Below, in pieces: positions 25,101-37,900 of a stretch of DNA of 64,000 nt. The notes under the pieces were generated by a model. That model worked only from the letters and a program-made list of their open reading frames with translations, had not been told where the DNA came from and did no database searches. This DNA is from Struthidea cinerea (taxonomy: Eukaryota > Chordata > Aves > Passeriformes > Corcoracidae): NCBI GenBank assembly GCA_013397865.1, contig VZTI01003363.1:325050-389049 (forward strand), in the 5' to 3' direction. Positions within the stretch are counted from its first letter, which is position 1; each line of letters starts with the position of its first letter. The position numbers and the translations under genes were made by a program.

Positions 25101-28100
25101 TTTCACATCCCTTATCTCCTCCAGTATCTGCTTAGCAAAACCATGGTGCAGTTAAGATGTAGTTTTAAGACTCATTGCACGTACAATTATTGATCTAACT
25201 CTTTTCCCCTATATATTTCATTTCATATCAAAATCAATGCCACCAGCCGTTAAGTGGTGCTCTCCTGAGCTTGCTGCTGTAGGAGTATGTGCAAGTTCAG
25301 GTCCTTAATGAGACTCCAGACAAGACAGAATGGGATAAAGGCAGTATTACCATGCCTGCCACATGAAAGAGCAGAGGCACAGACCCAGCAGGCCATAAGC
25401 TATCTAGTATTTTATACAGACCTACACTTACAGGACTGGATCAAGCCAGCGCAACCCATGAAATTTCTCTCTGGAAACGTCTCTGCTGGGGGTAGGAAGA
25501 GCTTTTTCAACAGTAGCACAAGTTATGTCACCTTAACCTGCTGCGGAAGTGCAGTGTGAGGCAAAATGCAGAGGTCTAAATGTAAAAAACCCCAAACCCC
25601 ATGACTGACCAAGATAATGTCTGTCTCCTTGCAAACACAGCAGTGGATGGTGCCGTGTTAGGAATGCCAAAGCAAAGTCATGGGGCAATGTCCCCTTTAT
25701 AAAGGTCTACTAATAAAACACTAACTTAAGAAGTCTAAGAGTTGGGAAAGAGTTGGAAAGAGTCTCCTTTACCTGGGGGTCAAACTTGGTTTAGGGCTCA
25801 GTGCTGCGTTCCAGAAAATCTTTGGGAAAAACTTGGTTAAGGTTACAGGGCTCAGAGAGAGCCCCCACAGGAGCTGCAGCATGGCTCTGGAAGGAGGAAA
25901 ACAACCATGTCTGATTCAAAGTCTGACAATGCTGTGGCTTACTCAGTGACTTTCTGCAACATAAAAGTTATACCACAGTTTTATTTTAATCACTGAAAAA
26001 GAGATTCTCTCTCTTTGAAAGAGTGTTCTGTACTATGAACATGTCATGAATGCATGCGGGTAACCAACCTCCCTCAAGCTGGACACAGCAAAGGCAGCAC
26101 TTGAGCCAACAGCACATAGACTATGGTGGTGACTCCCTTCACAACAGGCTGGCTGTCCTGGATCCCGAGAAACCCCCTTCTCCCTGGGGCCGGTATCAGT
26201 AGGATCGATTACAGGCTGAATGCCACCTGCCTAATAGCTCCTAAGTCTGTCAGGAAGTAACACATCCAGAGTACTGCCCCTTTGGTAGTACTAGAAACTC
26301 TTCCAAGAGCCCTGCACATGTGCCGAGGTATCCACTGTATCGACCCCTCTCACAAAGCGGAACGCACAATTCTCAAGCCCTCAGAAAGGGAGATTCACGA
26401 TTTCACACTCCCAGTTCCAGTGGAAAGCACACAGAGGAAAACCCATGTGCCTTTGTTCTACAACCATTACCTGTGTCAGCAGCCCTTGTCAATGAAATTA
26501 TTCACGGGAATAATTGGAACTCTCCTGAGAAAACCTGTACTGCTTCGAGGGCTCAGCTCATTACAATGCAATCTGCATTCTGCTCTTAATTGTGCAGTAA
26601 GACTTTTTATCAGACTTGTAATTTACCAAAAAAAAAATCCCAAAACACCAAAAATCAACCACAGAACTTCTGTAATTGACTGCTTAAGACTAGTTTCCTC
26701 AACTGGGATCGAATTCTGAGCAATTTTCTTCAGGTCTTGCCTGACTGGGCAGAAGCCTCTTCTGACTAATGTCTCTGCGTTTGGCCCTTTGTTAGAAGTC
26801 AGTCAAACAGAGAAAGAGCCGAACAACCTCTGTTGAACAGACGTGATTATTTCTGCCTTTCAGTTAATTCTGGACTCAGAGCACAAGACAAAAACAGGAA
26901 GAGAGATGGGAAGATGATGTGTATTTCATTATTTATCAGCAAAAAAAACCCCAACAGGGGTGAGATAGCCAGATACACTGTACTTGGCAGCCTGTATTCC
27001 ACTAACCCTGCAGCACAGATGGAGACAAGAAATATGTGAGTGGACCTTTTAGTCTGATCGTTCAGATCTGTCTCGTGACTGAACAATGAATCCTCAGTGC
27101 AATCTTTTCCTACAATCTTCTGCTTGTATGAACTCTCTGCTTAAACTGGAGCAGATCATGTTGCATGATCTCATTCAGACTGTACAGTATCATGAAGAAC
27201 TCAATGTTAAAAGTTTTTTTTCAAAATAAAACCATTTAAGCCAAATATTTGTAATTTAGGAATGTTTTCACCATCAGAATACAAAAAAAAACCCAAAACC
27301 AAACCCAAACCTTTGAGAAAATGCAAGAAACAAATCAAGGGAAACTTCAGACTGTCTCTGTAACCAAGGGGAGTAGATTTTTTTTCCTTCAATAATCCAG
27401 AATTTGTATGGCTTTGTAAAGGTGTTTTAGTTTACTTTTGTCATGCTAAATAACATACCCCTAGTCTATGTGATTTACAGTTTCCCCCTCCTCCTTTTGC
27501 TTCTCAGGAATTCCCATATCCTGTTTCATAATGTATAATAAACAGTCATAAAATTATACCTACATTATCATTTCAGAGAGGTATTAAGATCCCAGTGCCA
27601 TAAAAGTCAGTTTTCAGAGAGTGCACATTTGCAGTGATGTACAGACACACATCACTTGTTTCCCTAACTTAGCCCTTTGTAAGTATTGCACCTGGTTAAT
27701 AAGGCTACTGTCTATTTTCTTCTAATACTAAAAACTACACATAGGCAACATCATTTGTGGCTTAAAAACATAGTATTCCTAAAGTTCTTAGGTAAACTCG
27801 TTTATTTCCTTGCATACTCAGAGCTCCTCTGCCTCCAGTTGCCTGGCGGAGTATTGAGTGTACAGGGAATATAGATGGAACAAGAGAAATTTATTTAATG
27901 TAATCTGCTTATCATGCATTTTTTCCAACGTGCTCAAGTGAGTTTGAGCTTGATGTCAAATGCACACCTTTTACAAACTTAAGCGATGCTTTCACATGAT
28001 GAAATGTACAGCTGAGCTTGTCTCTTACCTTCCCTTTTGCAATGCAAAAAATCGTAATAAAAAAAGAATTCTCTAAATTTGTCTGGTCTTCTAAACACAA

Positions 28101-29162
28101 GATAAATTGCATAAACGCAGGAAAAGGTAGATTGTCTCACAAAGTGCATATTTCAGACAAAGCTATAGGAGTATCTGCTCTTGCCAAGGCCTGATTTCAG
28201 AGGAGCTCAAAAATGTGTGCCAAACTTTAGAAACACGAGGAGTCTCATCAACAAACACCACAAGTGGAGGTAAACACATACTCAAGTGCTCTGATGAACC
28301 TAAGCCTACATTTTACTCTTGCAATACCAGCAGTTCTACATCTGTGCAGTTGTACTTCCTAATTTATAGACTATGTGCTCCTCCTCCCTGAAAGACTTGT
28401 TGGCATCACTTTAAGAATTAATTACTACAGTTAAACCTGATACTAAAAATTCTGATACCATGTAAATGCTATTTACATTTGTAGGTGCTAATACTGAAGA
28501 TGCTGATTTTTATTCACTTCAGTATACACATTTGGGAAGTTGCAAAACAGAGTGCCTGGACACAGGAAAAAGGACTGACAGGAAGAAATTATTATGGATC
28601 AAATAGGATTTTTCTGTGTAAAAATACAGCAAAATTGAGAATTTGCAAAACTTGTGGAATTTCAAAATCCTAGATAGCACGGCTCAAAACCTTGGGTTTA
28701 CTGAAGCTGATACCTTTGCAGATATGACAAAAAATATGTGGTGACATGTTTTAAGTTCATGTAAGAATTAGCCCTTTGCAAAGTGCAACAGACAACTCTC
28801 CAGGATATCATGCTGACATACTGCTTTTTTGCTTGCTGTAGTCATTTGGTAAGAAGTAATTCAATTATAGACAAGACATGTTTTGACCAAGCAACTTTAT
28901 AGACAAGAAACCTTTATATTTACAGTAGATCCTGAAAAGATTTACACAAATGTATAGATTTACACTATAATTAGGTTATGGTTCAAGCTAATTTTCTGTA
29001 TTTTTAAATCTTTTTTTTTTTTTATTTGGAACTTCCTAAGCTACAGCATTAAGTAAGATCATGTTCATCAATTAGCGCTTCATCTTAATTTTAATAATTC
29101 AAGTAGTGAAATATTGCTCTTTTAATTTTGCCTAAAATAGATTAAAAATCATTTTCTTAGCT

Positions 29163-29242
29163 ATCTTCCATTCAAATAAACTCGCATCCTGCTTTTACAG
29201 CCATCTTCCATTCAAATAAACTTGCATCCTGCCTTTACAGCC
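29163..29242. repeat. 40-bp direct tandem duplication
   Basis: Two adjacent 40-bp copies (29163-29202 and 29203-29242) start ATCTTCCATTCAAATAAACT and end TTTACAGCC. They differ at two positions only, C/T after AAACT and T/C before TTTACAG. The duplication carries an AATAAA hexamer on the plus strand in each copy. Confidence 0.95.
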
Positions 29243-31885
29243 CTCTCACGTTCCCTGAGGAAATCTGTATTAACTATTTTCTTTTTTCCTGTATTCCAGA
29301 GGCAGTTTTTAACAAACAACAAGTTTTTAGTAACTTTTGTTTATCTGGCCATTGCCATTACACATCATATACTAATTGATGCTGGGTATCACACACTATC
29401 ATAAGGACTCCAGAATCAAACCTGAATCTCTAAGAGGACTGGCAAACACTAAATACCAACACTCAAATATTTTAGAATGTTCAAGTCCATCTTTAGATTT
29501 TAATTACATAAAGAATTCAGATTTAATGCTGAAAGAGCATTTATATTGCTCACTTTATTTCCCTCAAGGGTACATTAGAGATCTAACATTCAGATTCAAA
29601 CACAGAAGGAGAAACATTCTAGGTGTTAAGATGTGTCCAAAACCACAAGAACACTGGCTTGTTAATAAGTTTATCTATTCCCTTCTATTTCATCAACTGA
29701 ACGAATTCTTGCTGTGAGTGTGAGCAAGCACCAGAGCAACCTGTACTTTCTTCTGCCCGGTGCCATCAGAAACAGGCTGATTTCTGTTCCCAGGGTATTT
29801 TCTGCATTGCTGTTACAAGTGGTCTGCGTGAAGCACAAAGAACATGAGTGTTTTCTGTATCGAGGAATAAACTCACAAAGTTGCAAGTGAAGACACACAC
29901 CTCCTTAATTCCTGCATTTGGATAGAACTGAGAGCACGGTCAGTGTGAAAGCACCCTAGTTCAAGACGGAAAGAGCAGTTCAAGTGGGCACTCTCAGGTA
30001 TAGGTGTACATTGGCTGTTTTGCAATCTTGAAGATTTTCCAGCTCCATATGGATGCAAAGAAAGGCTGCTCCCATCTAGCAGAGAGAGAGTGTATTTAAA
30101 CCCTCAGCTTGATTTCTGCCCATGGCTTCCTTCTAGGTATTTTCTAAAGGTGCCATAAATCTCTGCTGACCTTACATTAGAATAAAATCTACACTATGAT
30201 ACTTTATAACTGCCTGGTTATCTACCAGAAAAATCCTGACAAATGCAGATTAAAGCCCAAACTGCTCTCAGTTCCAGTGCTACCACCTCACAGGAAGATT
30301 GAATAAAATGTAAGATCAAGATGAGACTTCACAAACGTTTCCATACCAAAATATTTCTAAGAAAAGGCGCAGTACAACCTTCTCCAGCAGATGCCTCTAA
30401 CTTTGAACCAACAGAAGGAAGCCTCACTGGCAACCTCCAAAATCTCTGCAAATGGCTAGCAAGCCTCTAATTCCATGCCCTGTTTCTGAGATGATGTTCC
30501 AACACATACACAGGCAGGAGAAGAGAGAAATCACTTTGTATTACCATTCTTACAGTGATTGTCCTGGATTCTTGACAGGGCCATTTTAGCTGGTACCAGG
30601 TCACAGCAAGCAACAGAAAACCATCCCAATGTACTGGATCAGAATGAATGACAAAATAGAATTAGTGCCAAGAACATGTGGGACATTTCATGGTGCTGGA
30701 ATCTAACATGCAGGTTCTACAAGAGCCTTTGGCTAAAGCTTTGCCTCCTGTTGTGCTGCCTATCTAGTCTTTATTGTGAAAAACGAAAGGGAGAAGGAAT
30801 AAATACGGTGACGTTGGCAATAGCCAATGGCTGCAAGGAACTTGTAGATAATTAGACAGCTAATGCTCATACCAGGCTAAGGATCTGGGAAAAGTAACTG
30901 GACAGACAGGCATTCTGCTCAGCTTATTCACACAAGCAGGGCTGACCTGCCAACAGGTACGTGCTAGGTGATGACTGGTATCGGTTAAAAGTGTAAACTT
31001 GCAAATTGGAACAGAAGACGTTTTACTCACTTTGCATCTTGTATATCCTGTTGCATTTGTGCAAGGCACTAGAGAATCAGGCACATTGTTTTGGGTGGGA
31101 ACCGTTTCATGACTATGATGATCTGAGTTTTAATGTTCAATAGCCTCACAGAGGAGCAGTTGGACCACAGTCAGTATTAAAAATTGCCATTCATATTTCG
31201 CACATCTAAAATTATCTCATTTTCCAGATCTTTTGTGGGATGGGGTGAATGGGGAACTGGGAAATAGCTTTGTTCTAACAAGGAAACTGCTAAAGAAAAA
31301 TATTTGGGATCAATACAGTTGATCTCCACTCTGATACTGATGTTGGCAATTTTTGTTATCAACATCAATACTATTAACAATAACACAGATCCTTACATTT
31401 TTATATCAGGTTCTGGCTCTTGACATAGATAAACCCATGTCCAAATCCCTGTAGCACATAGAGACTGCATGTTCAGGACATTCCTTCCGACTTCTCTGGG
31501 GGGTCAGAGACAATGACCTACCTCCCACAGAGAAACTGAAAACCAGAATTGGCATGTAATGATGACAATGTATGACCAGAGCATTCAGGCTAGCTCTTCC
31601 TCAGGAGAAAAAAGAAATCTGTTTTGGAGTGGTCGGTGCAGAAGTGTGAGATAAATCAGGTGTCAGGACAGCGATGCAGCCCAAAGCAACACAGAAGCAA
31701 GAGACTGAAAAATGGAAGAGATTACTCCAGATTATGATCAGTACTGCCAGCAGAAGGAAGGCTTTCCTAACATTTCTGTTCTTGCTGGCTGTGTGAGGAT
31801 CACAAAGGGGATCTCAGCAGGCGCTGAACTGCTCGTGCAACATGAATTAACTGGAGTTCAAAGCACAAAGCAACTGCAGAACACT

Positions 31886-31928
31886 TCGCGCGGGGCCAGG
31901 CGGCCGGGCCATCGCGCGATCGCCGGCC
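31886..31928. other. isolated CpG-dense near-palindrome
   Basis: Ten CpG dinucleotides fall within 43 bp, surrounded by AT-rich sequence. The centre ATCGCGCGAT (31911-31920) is a perfect palindrome. It is flanked by GGCCGG (31902-31907) and its complement CCGGCC (31923-31928), so the whole can form a hairpin. No coding sense or known repeat was recognised. It lies within the possible long 3' untranslated region of ZNF704. Confidence 0.6.
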
Positions 31929-32728
31929 TTGGTTCAGGCATGGTACCTCGACAAATGCCTACGTATGAATCAAAATGCCACAGCCGTAAGATCCAAAACT
32001 TATTTAATAGAAACCACTGATTAAAGGTTGTGTAAAAATACTGATAATTTAGCTTTGTCCTGGCAGGATTTATCAATACCTTCTGTTCTCTGCCTCGTTA
32101 ACACCATCTTTCTCTCCTGTTTTGATGGTTTGTGGCTTTAGTCCCTTACATAATCCATATCCAATTTGTACCAGAGGGCAATCTGGTCTGGCAACAAAAC
32201 CATTCTTCTGTGCAGAAATTTATAAAGAATAATCTTATTACAATAATCTGTAAAGTGCCCTCGGGAAAGGTGCTTTCAATGCCATGACATTATAGAAACA
32301 ATACACAATCCAATACATTATTTTCAAAAAAATCCTCCAAAGCAAAAAGGAGGTGAACAACAAATATATAGGCATATACTGTTAGTCCAACAACAGTCAA
32401 ATTAATTATGGAATGCTTTATAGTCTTGGAGTGCTTGTAAAAATGGGAGGCAGGGAACAAACTGACAGGAGTATCTTGCTAAAGTCCCAAATTTTTTAAG
32501 TTCTATCAAAGTAAGTACACCATCAGCAAGCCCAGTGTTTGAAGATAAAATGTCTATGAATTAGTATGAGGTATTTTACTGTGGAAATTGAAAAAATACA
32601 TGTAAAGAAAATCCACATTTTACTAAGAGGAAAGAAGATAATACAGTGTCTATGTATATCCACTGACCCTTAGTGTCTTTTTTTTTTCTATTTGTAAAGA
32701 AAACAATCTTTCTTCTCCCTGTTAATTT

Positions 32729-32826
32729 CAGATTTTATATACACATATAAAACTATATAATATATATAGTTTTACACGTATATACACACACACATACAAA
32801 AATACTCATACACACTCGTGTATATA
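32729..32826. repeat. imperfect (TA)n/(CA)n simple repeat
   Basis: Alternating TATATA and CACACA segments interrupted by a TAGTTTTACACG spacer. The sequence is low complexity and non-coding. Confidence 0.8.
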
Positions 32827-34864
32827 TCTCAGGGTCTTACTGGATTTCAGAGTCTTTTTTTAATGACTTAGAGAACACAACTGGGCAAAAAAATCAAGTA
32901 AGTGCATGCATGCATGCAAGCGTATCCTCCCACTTGTGCATGTAAATTACACAATTTGTAAATAACTGCAGAAATAGCATGCTTAAATTAGGCACCTGAT
33001 AGCCCAATTAACTTGTTCACAGAGAATCAGATGATAACCTTCAGTAGCTCCTATTATAGGTTCTTCTTTTCAGTACTACCTCATGGAATCCATGGTGTAT
33101 ATTCCAAACAACTGCACTGTTATTTTGTGCTTTTACAGAGACACAAGCAGCACTGCACACTTAATAAAGCTATCAAGGGAACTTTGGACCAGATTTTAGA
33201 AAGTTGTTTAGATACTTAAAAGTCCTCTTGTGACAATGAGCCAGATTAGACAATCAAAACAAAAAAGTAGAAAAAGATTTGGTCTAATTTCAGTTGGTTC
33301 AAATGCTATGAAAAAAAAAACCCCAGGCATTTGTGGCCCTTCATGCCTCTATTAATAGACAGTTTTGCTTCTGTGTCTTTGATTTTTTTAAGATGTCTTT
33401 TCTTTAACAGGCAAGCATTATTTCGCCATATACATTCATTTCCTAGTAAATCCTTCCTTTATTTTTGCATTGAAATAATCATTAATTAACAGGATTTGAT
33501 ACAAGTGGACACAGAACACCAGGTTGCCGCATTCCAGTGTATACTTCCTAATGGACAGAGAAAATGAAGTACCCAAATCAATCCAAATACTGAAAGTAGA
33601 GAAACTTGTTAATCCATATATCAAAATGAGTTAAGAAATGGTCTTTTACCACAAATATGTTGCTCCTTTGCTGTTGTACTTCTTTTTCTGAGATGATGTT
33701 GTGGAAAGGGGGTATTTTCTTTTCTCTACCAAGTTTTTGCTTCAAATCAATCTTAGTAGCTTTAAAAGAAAAAGCTGAACAAACCATTATCTTAACAACA
33801 ATCTCTCAAATAAGAGAAAGGGAAGCAAAAGCAGAACTGCTGGGCTGGATCTTGTCCCTGAATTAGGTATTACATATAATCCTAGCGGCTGCATTTACGA
33901 GTTCTTCACAGGCCTCCTGCAGCAACAGCTGTGCTGGTCCAACTCTTCATCCCCCCTCAGAAAGGAGAGAGTAATAAGAAAAGCTACTGGAGCCCCCTTA
34001 TATTCTTGTGGGTTTCAATCAAGCATCACCGATTTCTTTCCTCAAACTTCTTGTGACAGTATCTGCTGGTGACTTGCCATTGCTGCTTTTCTTCCTCTAG
34101 AGGATCAAAATCCAATTTGGTACTTAAACTACTTTGTTCCACTCCACTGGTCTGTGCCTCATTTAAAAATCTTCCAGGAATGCTGCTTGTCCTTCTTGCA
34201 AAATCAGACTTTGCTATTCTCCTATAAACAAACAAATGAAAATCCCAACTCTTCCCCACATCCTCTTTTCAAAAATATAATTACGATCATTTGTATCAGG
34301 AGAATTATTTAGCAGTCTCCAGTCTTAGTACAGCTTTTGTTGAGAAAACTGTAGCTTATATGACTCTGAAGTGTTTATTAGAAAGCTTTCAAAAAGAGAT
34401 CTTCGTTTCAGGAAAAGAAAAATTGTTCAGTTTAGCAAATACAGATGTTCACAGCAGAGAGACTGAAATGGTTAAAAATGATCCTAGGGAGCAAGCAGCT
34501 CACAGATTTAGCAAAATAATCAACGTTTTCCTTTTTTTTACAGAAGAACACTAATAGCTGCTCTGGTTTCCACACTTACTGAGACAGATTTTGTTGTGTG
34601 GTCTTGGTTTTGCTTTTTTTTTTCCCCTCTATTGCTCCACACAGGTTTTAATTAGTGCTTCTCCTTGGCTACAAGTGCTTCATTTTGAAATACAAAGCTC
34701 TTAAAAAAACCCAAAAACAACAACAAAAAAAACCACCCCAAAAAACCAAAACCCCCAACACCACATCACTGGAGGGGAAAATGGGAAGTGATACAGTGCA
34801 GCTGCAGCAATCTGGTTCTGCTGTTGTCCTCCCCCTCCCCAAATCCTCTGCATAATTTCAATCG

Positions 34865-34976
34865 TTAGTCGATGAACCTTTGGCAGGCCTTCTTCCATCG
34901 GCAGGCAGTGCACCACATATCTCTGTTCTCCATCCCATAGACCTTCCGACACTTTTTCCCCTCCCCTCTAGGCTTC
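34865..34976 (-). CDS. ZNF704: ZNF704 terminal coding exon, C-clamp
   Basis: The exon starts after the acceptor CTTTCTCTCTGACAG and completes an Arg codon. It encodes KPRGEGKKCRKVYGMENRDM followed by WCTACRWKKACQRFID and TAA (34865-34867). The four cysteines in C-x12-C-x2-C-x5-C with surrounding basic and aromatic residues form the C-clamp, a DNA-contacting module shared with ZNF395, SLC2A4RG and long forms of TCF/LEF proteins. All four cysteines are intact. The 3' untranslated region continues to the left. Confidence 0.96.
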
Positions 34977-37900
34977 CTGTCAGAGAGAAAGGGAAGCTCG
35001 TTAACAAGATGCTTTAGTAGTTTTGCTTTTCACCCTAAGACCAGGACAGCAAACTCAATGGAGTGCAGGAGGCAGAGAACCCTGGATCTTTCGTAGGATT
35101 TGGGCTGTTTTTGTTCCAGCTGGGAGCTGATGAAGCGACAGACATATGTATGGCCATGACTCCACCGCTCTTAGGGACCAGCCTTCTCCTTGCCTGGCTT
35201 CCACAGCCTCTGCAGCAGCTGCTGAGCCTGCTCCTCTGCTCCTGGGATGATCCCCGGAACATGCAGCAGCTGCTGAGCCTGCTCCTCTGCTCCTGGGATG
35301 ATCCCCGGAACATGCAGCAGCTGCTGAGCCTGCTCCTCTGCTCCTAGGATGATCACAGGAACATATAGCCCTGACTTTAGCCAGCAACTAAACCTGGACT
35401 AGATAAATTACACTTTAGCCACATGAAATGCCAAGCCATAATGGGCAGTCATAGCTGTTCCACACTACAGGCTAGGCCATGTCAGGCTAAAGTGGTGCAC
35501 AGCTGTGGTAAAAATATTTGGCATAGCTCAGAGCAGCAGACGTTGACCACCAGCAGGTATCATCAGCAATGTCAAAGGGGAGAAAAGCTACCAGCTCCTA
35601 ACCTTGCTGGTCCTTCCTGCACAGTTTGCTCTGAGCTCATTGACTGAAAAACAACAAAGTGAATGGAAGGTTTCAATCCTTGCTCTCACTTGCAGCACAT
35701 TCTTGTGTGCACCTTCTCTGTGGTCCCCAAAGCCAGCAAGGTGGGCGGCACCTGCTTTTAAAGCTGTAACAATTGTCCTGTTTTCCATCTTTCAATCATA
35801 CGCAAAAGATCACAAGTTCAGAAAATGATCCAAGTAACTGTTAAAATGGAATTTTTTTATTCAACACACTGCAAGCCAGCAAACCTGAGGAGCAATGCTT
35901 CACCAAGCAGTCCAACGTTCACTACAGCAAGGCCATCTGTCCCATCATCTTTATATAAAGTAACTGTACCAACAGAACAGTTTAATCCCTGTTTTACATG
36001 TTGCATGGCACACATGGGAATTGCCTGATAATTCCTCTCTTGCATACCCACACATTTTCTGATTACTGAACATTAATTAATGGGCACAATCCATGAATGG
36101 GGAAGATCCCAAGTTTGGTTTGTAGCATATGCAATGACCTGAGAGTCATGAAGAAATTGAAAAGCATGAAGTCTTCTTTTTGTCTCATTTTAGGGTACAG
36201 TCACCTTTAGAACTACAAGAAATAAGGAGTTTCTTTACTGGAAGAAATTCAGCACTACAGTTTCATTTTTTTACATAACTTTTTCAACACTTTAAAAGTA
36301 GATTCTTGTCAAATATCAGTTAGATTTAATGGAAATGAATGCAGCTTATGTCTAGGAAGACAAGGCATAAAAAGCTTTGCCTTGATCTAATTTATTGTAG
36401 GACAGGGTTACTTATAATTCATTTGAAGCCAAATACCATTCTGACTGAATGGTGATAAACATGCAAGACAGTCCAGACTTTCAGGGAAAAGTGCAAAGCC
36501 AGACAGTGCAGCTGAACTTTACCTTTGATGGTAGTGAAAAGAAAAATAGGTTCTGAACGTTTACTTTGAAGAGTTCTAGCAAGAACCTGCCTGACAACTG
36601 CAGTGAGGGCTGGCGGTGGGCTTTTTCTGTTTCTCTGGCCACTGACATCTTATTTACTGAATGCCCTCCAGGTTGTGAGGCTGTGGTGTGTCAGCAGGAG
36701 CTAATGGTCCCATACCTCAAGCCAAATGCTACTCTAGGCGGTGATGAAAGAACTGTGTGGGACTGCTTCTGCTCTCCACTCCCTGCAGGACGATTATGGG
36801 TTGGTGAGACCTGTCAATACAGACAAAAAAGCTGCTTACAAAGAACATATACATATGAATGCAATATAAATTCTTTTTCCCAGGAAATGCAAATTATGAT
36901 GCATGGTGGCAAGGATACCCAGGAAAGGTGAGTATATAATATACAAACATAATTAAGCTCTAAGTTTATTTAGCATTAGGTACATTGCATTAGGTTCTCT
37001 TTGCTTCCCTGTATTTCCAGTCACCCTCCTACAGCAAACCAATATACAGATCAGCATCACTGCAGGTTTTGGAAAAGACAAGAAACACATTCATTCTTAT
37101 TTAAAAACTCTGCATAGCTCTTAGAAAAACCTTATCCAATTTAAGCAAAGAAAACAACTGGAAAAATAAATTCTGTCCTGTGTTGAGATCAATACCAATA
37201 ATCTCCTATGAAATAAAGGGATTTCACTTGTTACTCCTGTCTCTGACTTGGAACTCTTTGTGGAGAGACCCCCTTGGAGCAGAGGGTTTGTTGAAGAGCA
37301 CTTACAGTGTGGCCCCTCGACGTTTAACAGGCAGGGAGTGCAATGCAGCCCTTCTGATCAAAGTTGCTAACAAGATGTATCTCCTTACTGTGCGCAGTAA
37401 ACCTTCTCAGCAGGTGTCCTCTTTGTGAATGTTTCCAAGGGAAGGGTGTAGTTTGGTCTTCTGAGACTTCCCGAAGAAGTCTCCTACATGAGCAAGGGGC
37501 TTGGCAACATCATTCAAGCAATCACATGACATAAAGCTCGGCCTTAAATAATACCTAAATTATTTTACTATGGTCTTATTTTGCTCCTGTGTGAAGGCCA
37601 CAACCACTTTACATCTAAAACACCAGAAAAAAATTCTGAACGCTAATTTTTTTATTGTATATTGAATGTAGCAAGCTTCATTTGGGCATCTAGTGCATGG
37701 TCAGCCTCCTGCCGCCAGGAACTGCAGATATGTGCATAGCTCTCTGCACTGCAAGGACTTTTCCCTCCTGCCCTTTTGAAGTCTTGCAATATTTGGAAGA
37801 GAGGGAACTGACTGACCTCACTTGAAAAGAGTTACTGTACGTGCTTTGATTTTTGACACAAAGTCTATTTTAAAGCTACTCCATAGTAGCAAAAAACTAA

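Larger units (their letters stand above)
17595..34864 (-). other. ZNF704 3' untranslated and downstream region, end not determined
   Basis: The ZNF704 stop codon is at 34865-34867 and the gene runs leftwards, so this DNA starts as its 3' untranslated region. No other coding exon was recognised on either strand. Minus-strand AATAAA signals (TTTATT on the plus strand) occur first near 33459-33464. They are frequent at about 18314, 18519, 18650, 19027 and 19070, which would give a 3' untranslated region of roughly 16 kb if the distal cluster is used. Just after the stop codon, 34700-34752 is A/C-rich on the plus strand, so the sense transcript has a long G/T-rich run there. A GC-rich but CpG-poor block at 20110-20600 opens several frames by chance. 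Cleavage sites cannot be fixed from sequence alone. Confidence 0.4.

Noticed and set aside
26282..26719. 145-codon plus-strand open frame
   Set aside because: No known motif, and no splice or promoter context. It ends in a translated poly-A tract.
35055..35387. repeat-protein gene made of 17-residue units
   Set aside because: The open frames come from a GC-rich 51-bp minisatellite inside an intron, are open in several phases on both strands, and lack conserved flanks.
35588..35788. alternative candidate for the ZNF704 linker exon (AGFGDHREGAHKNVL resembling AGSGEQRQ)
   Set aside because: The phase does not fit the neighbouring exons. The true exon at 36716-36810 matches far better and joins in phase on both sides.
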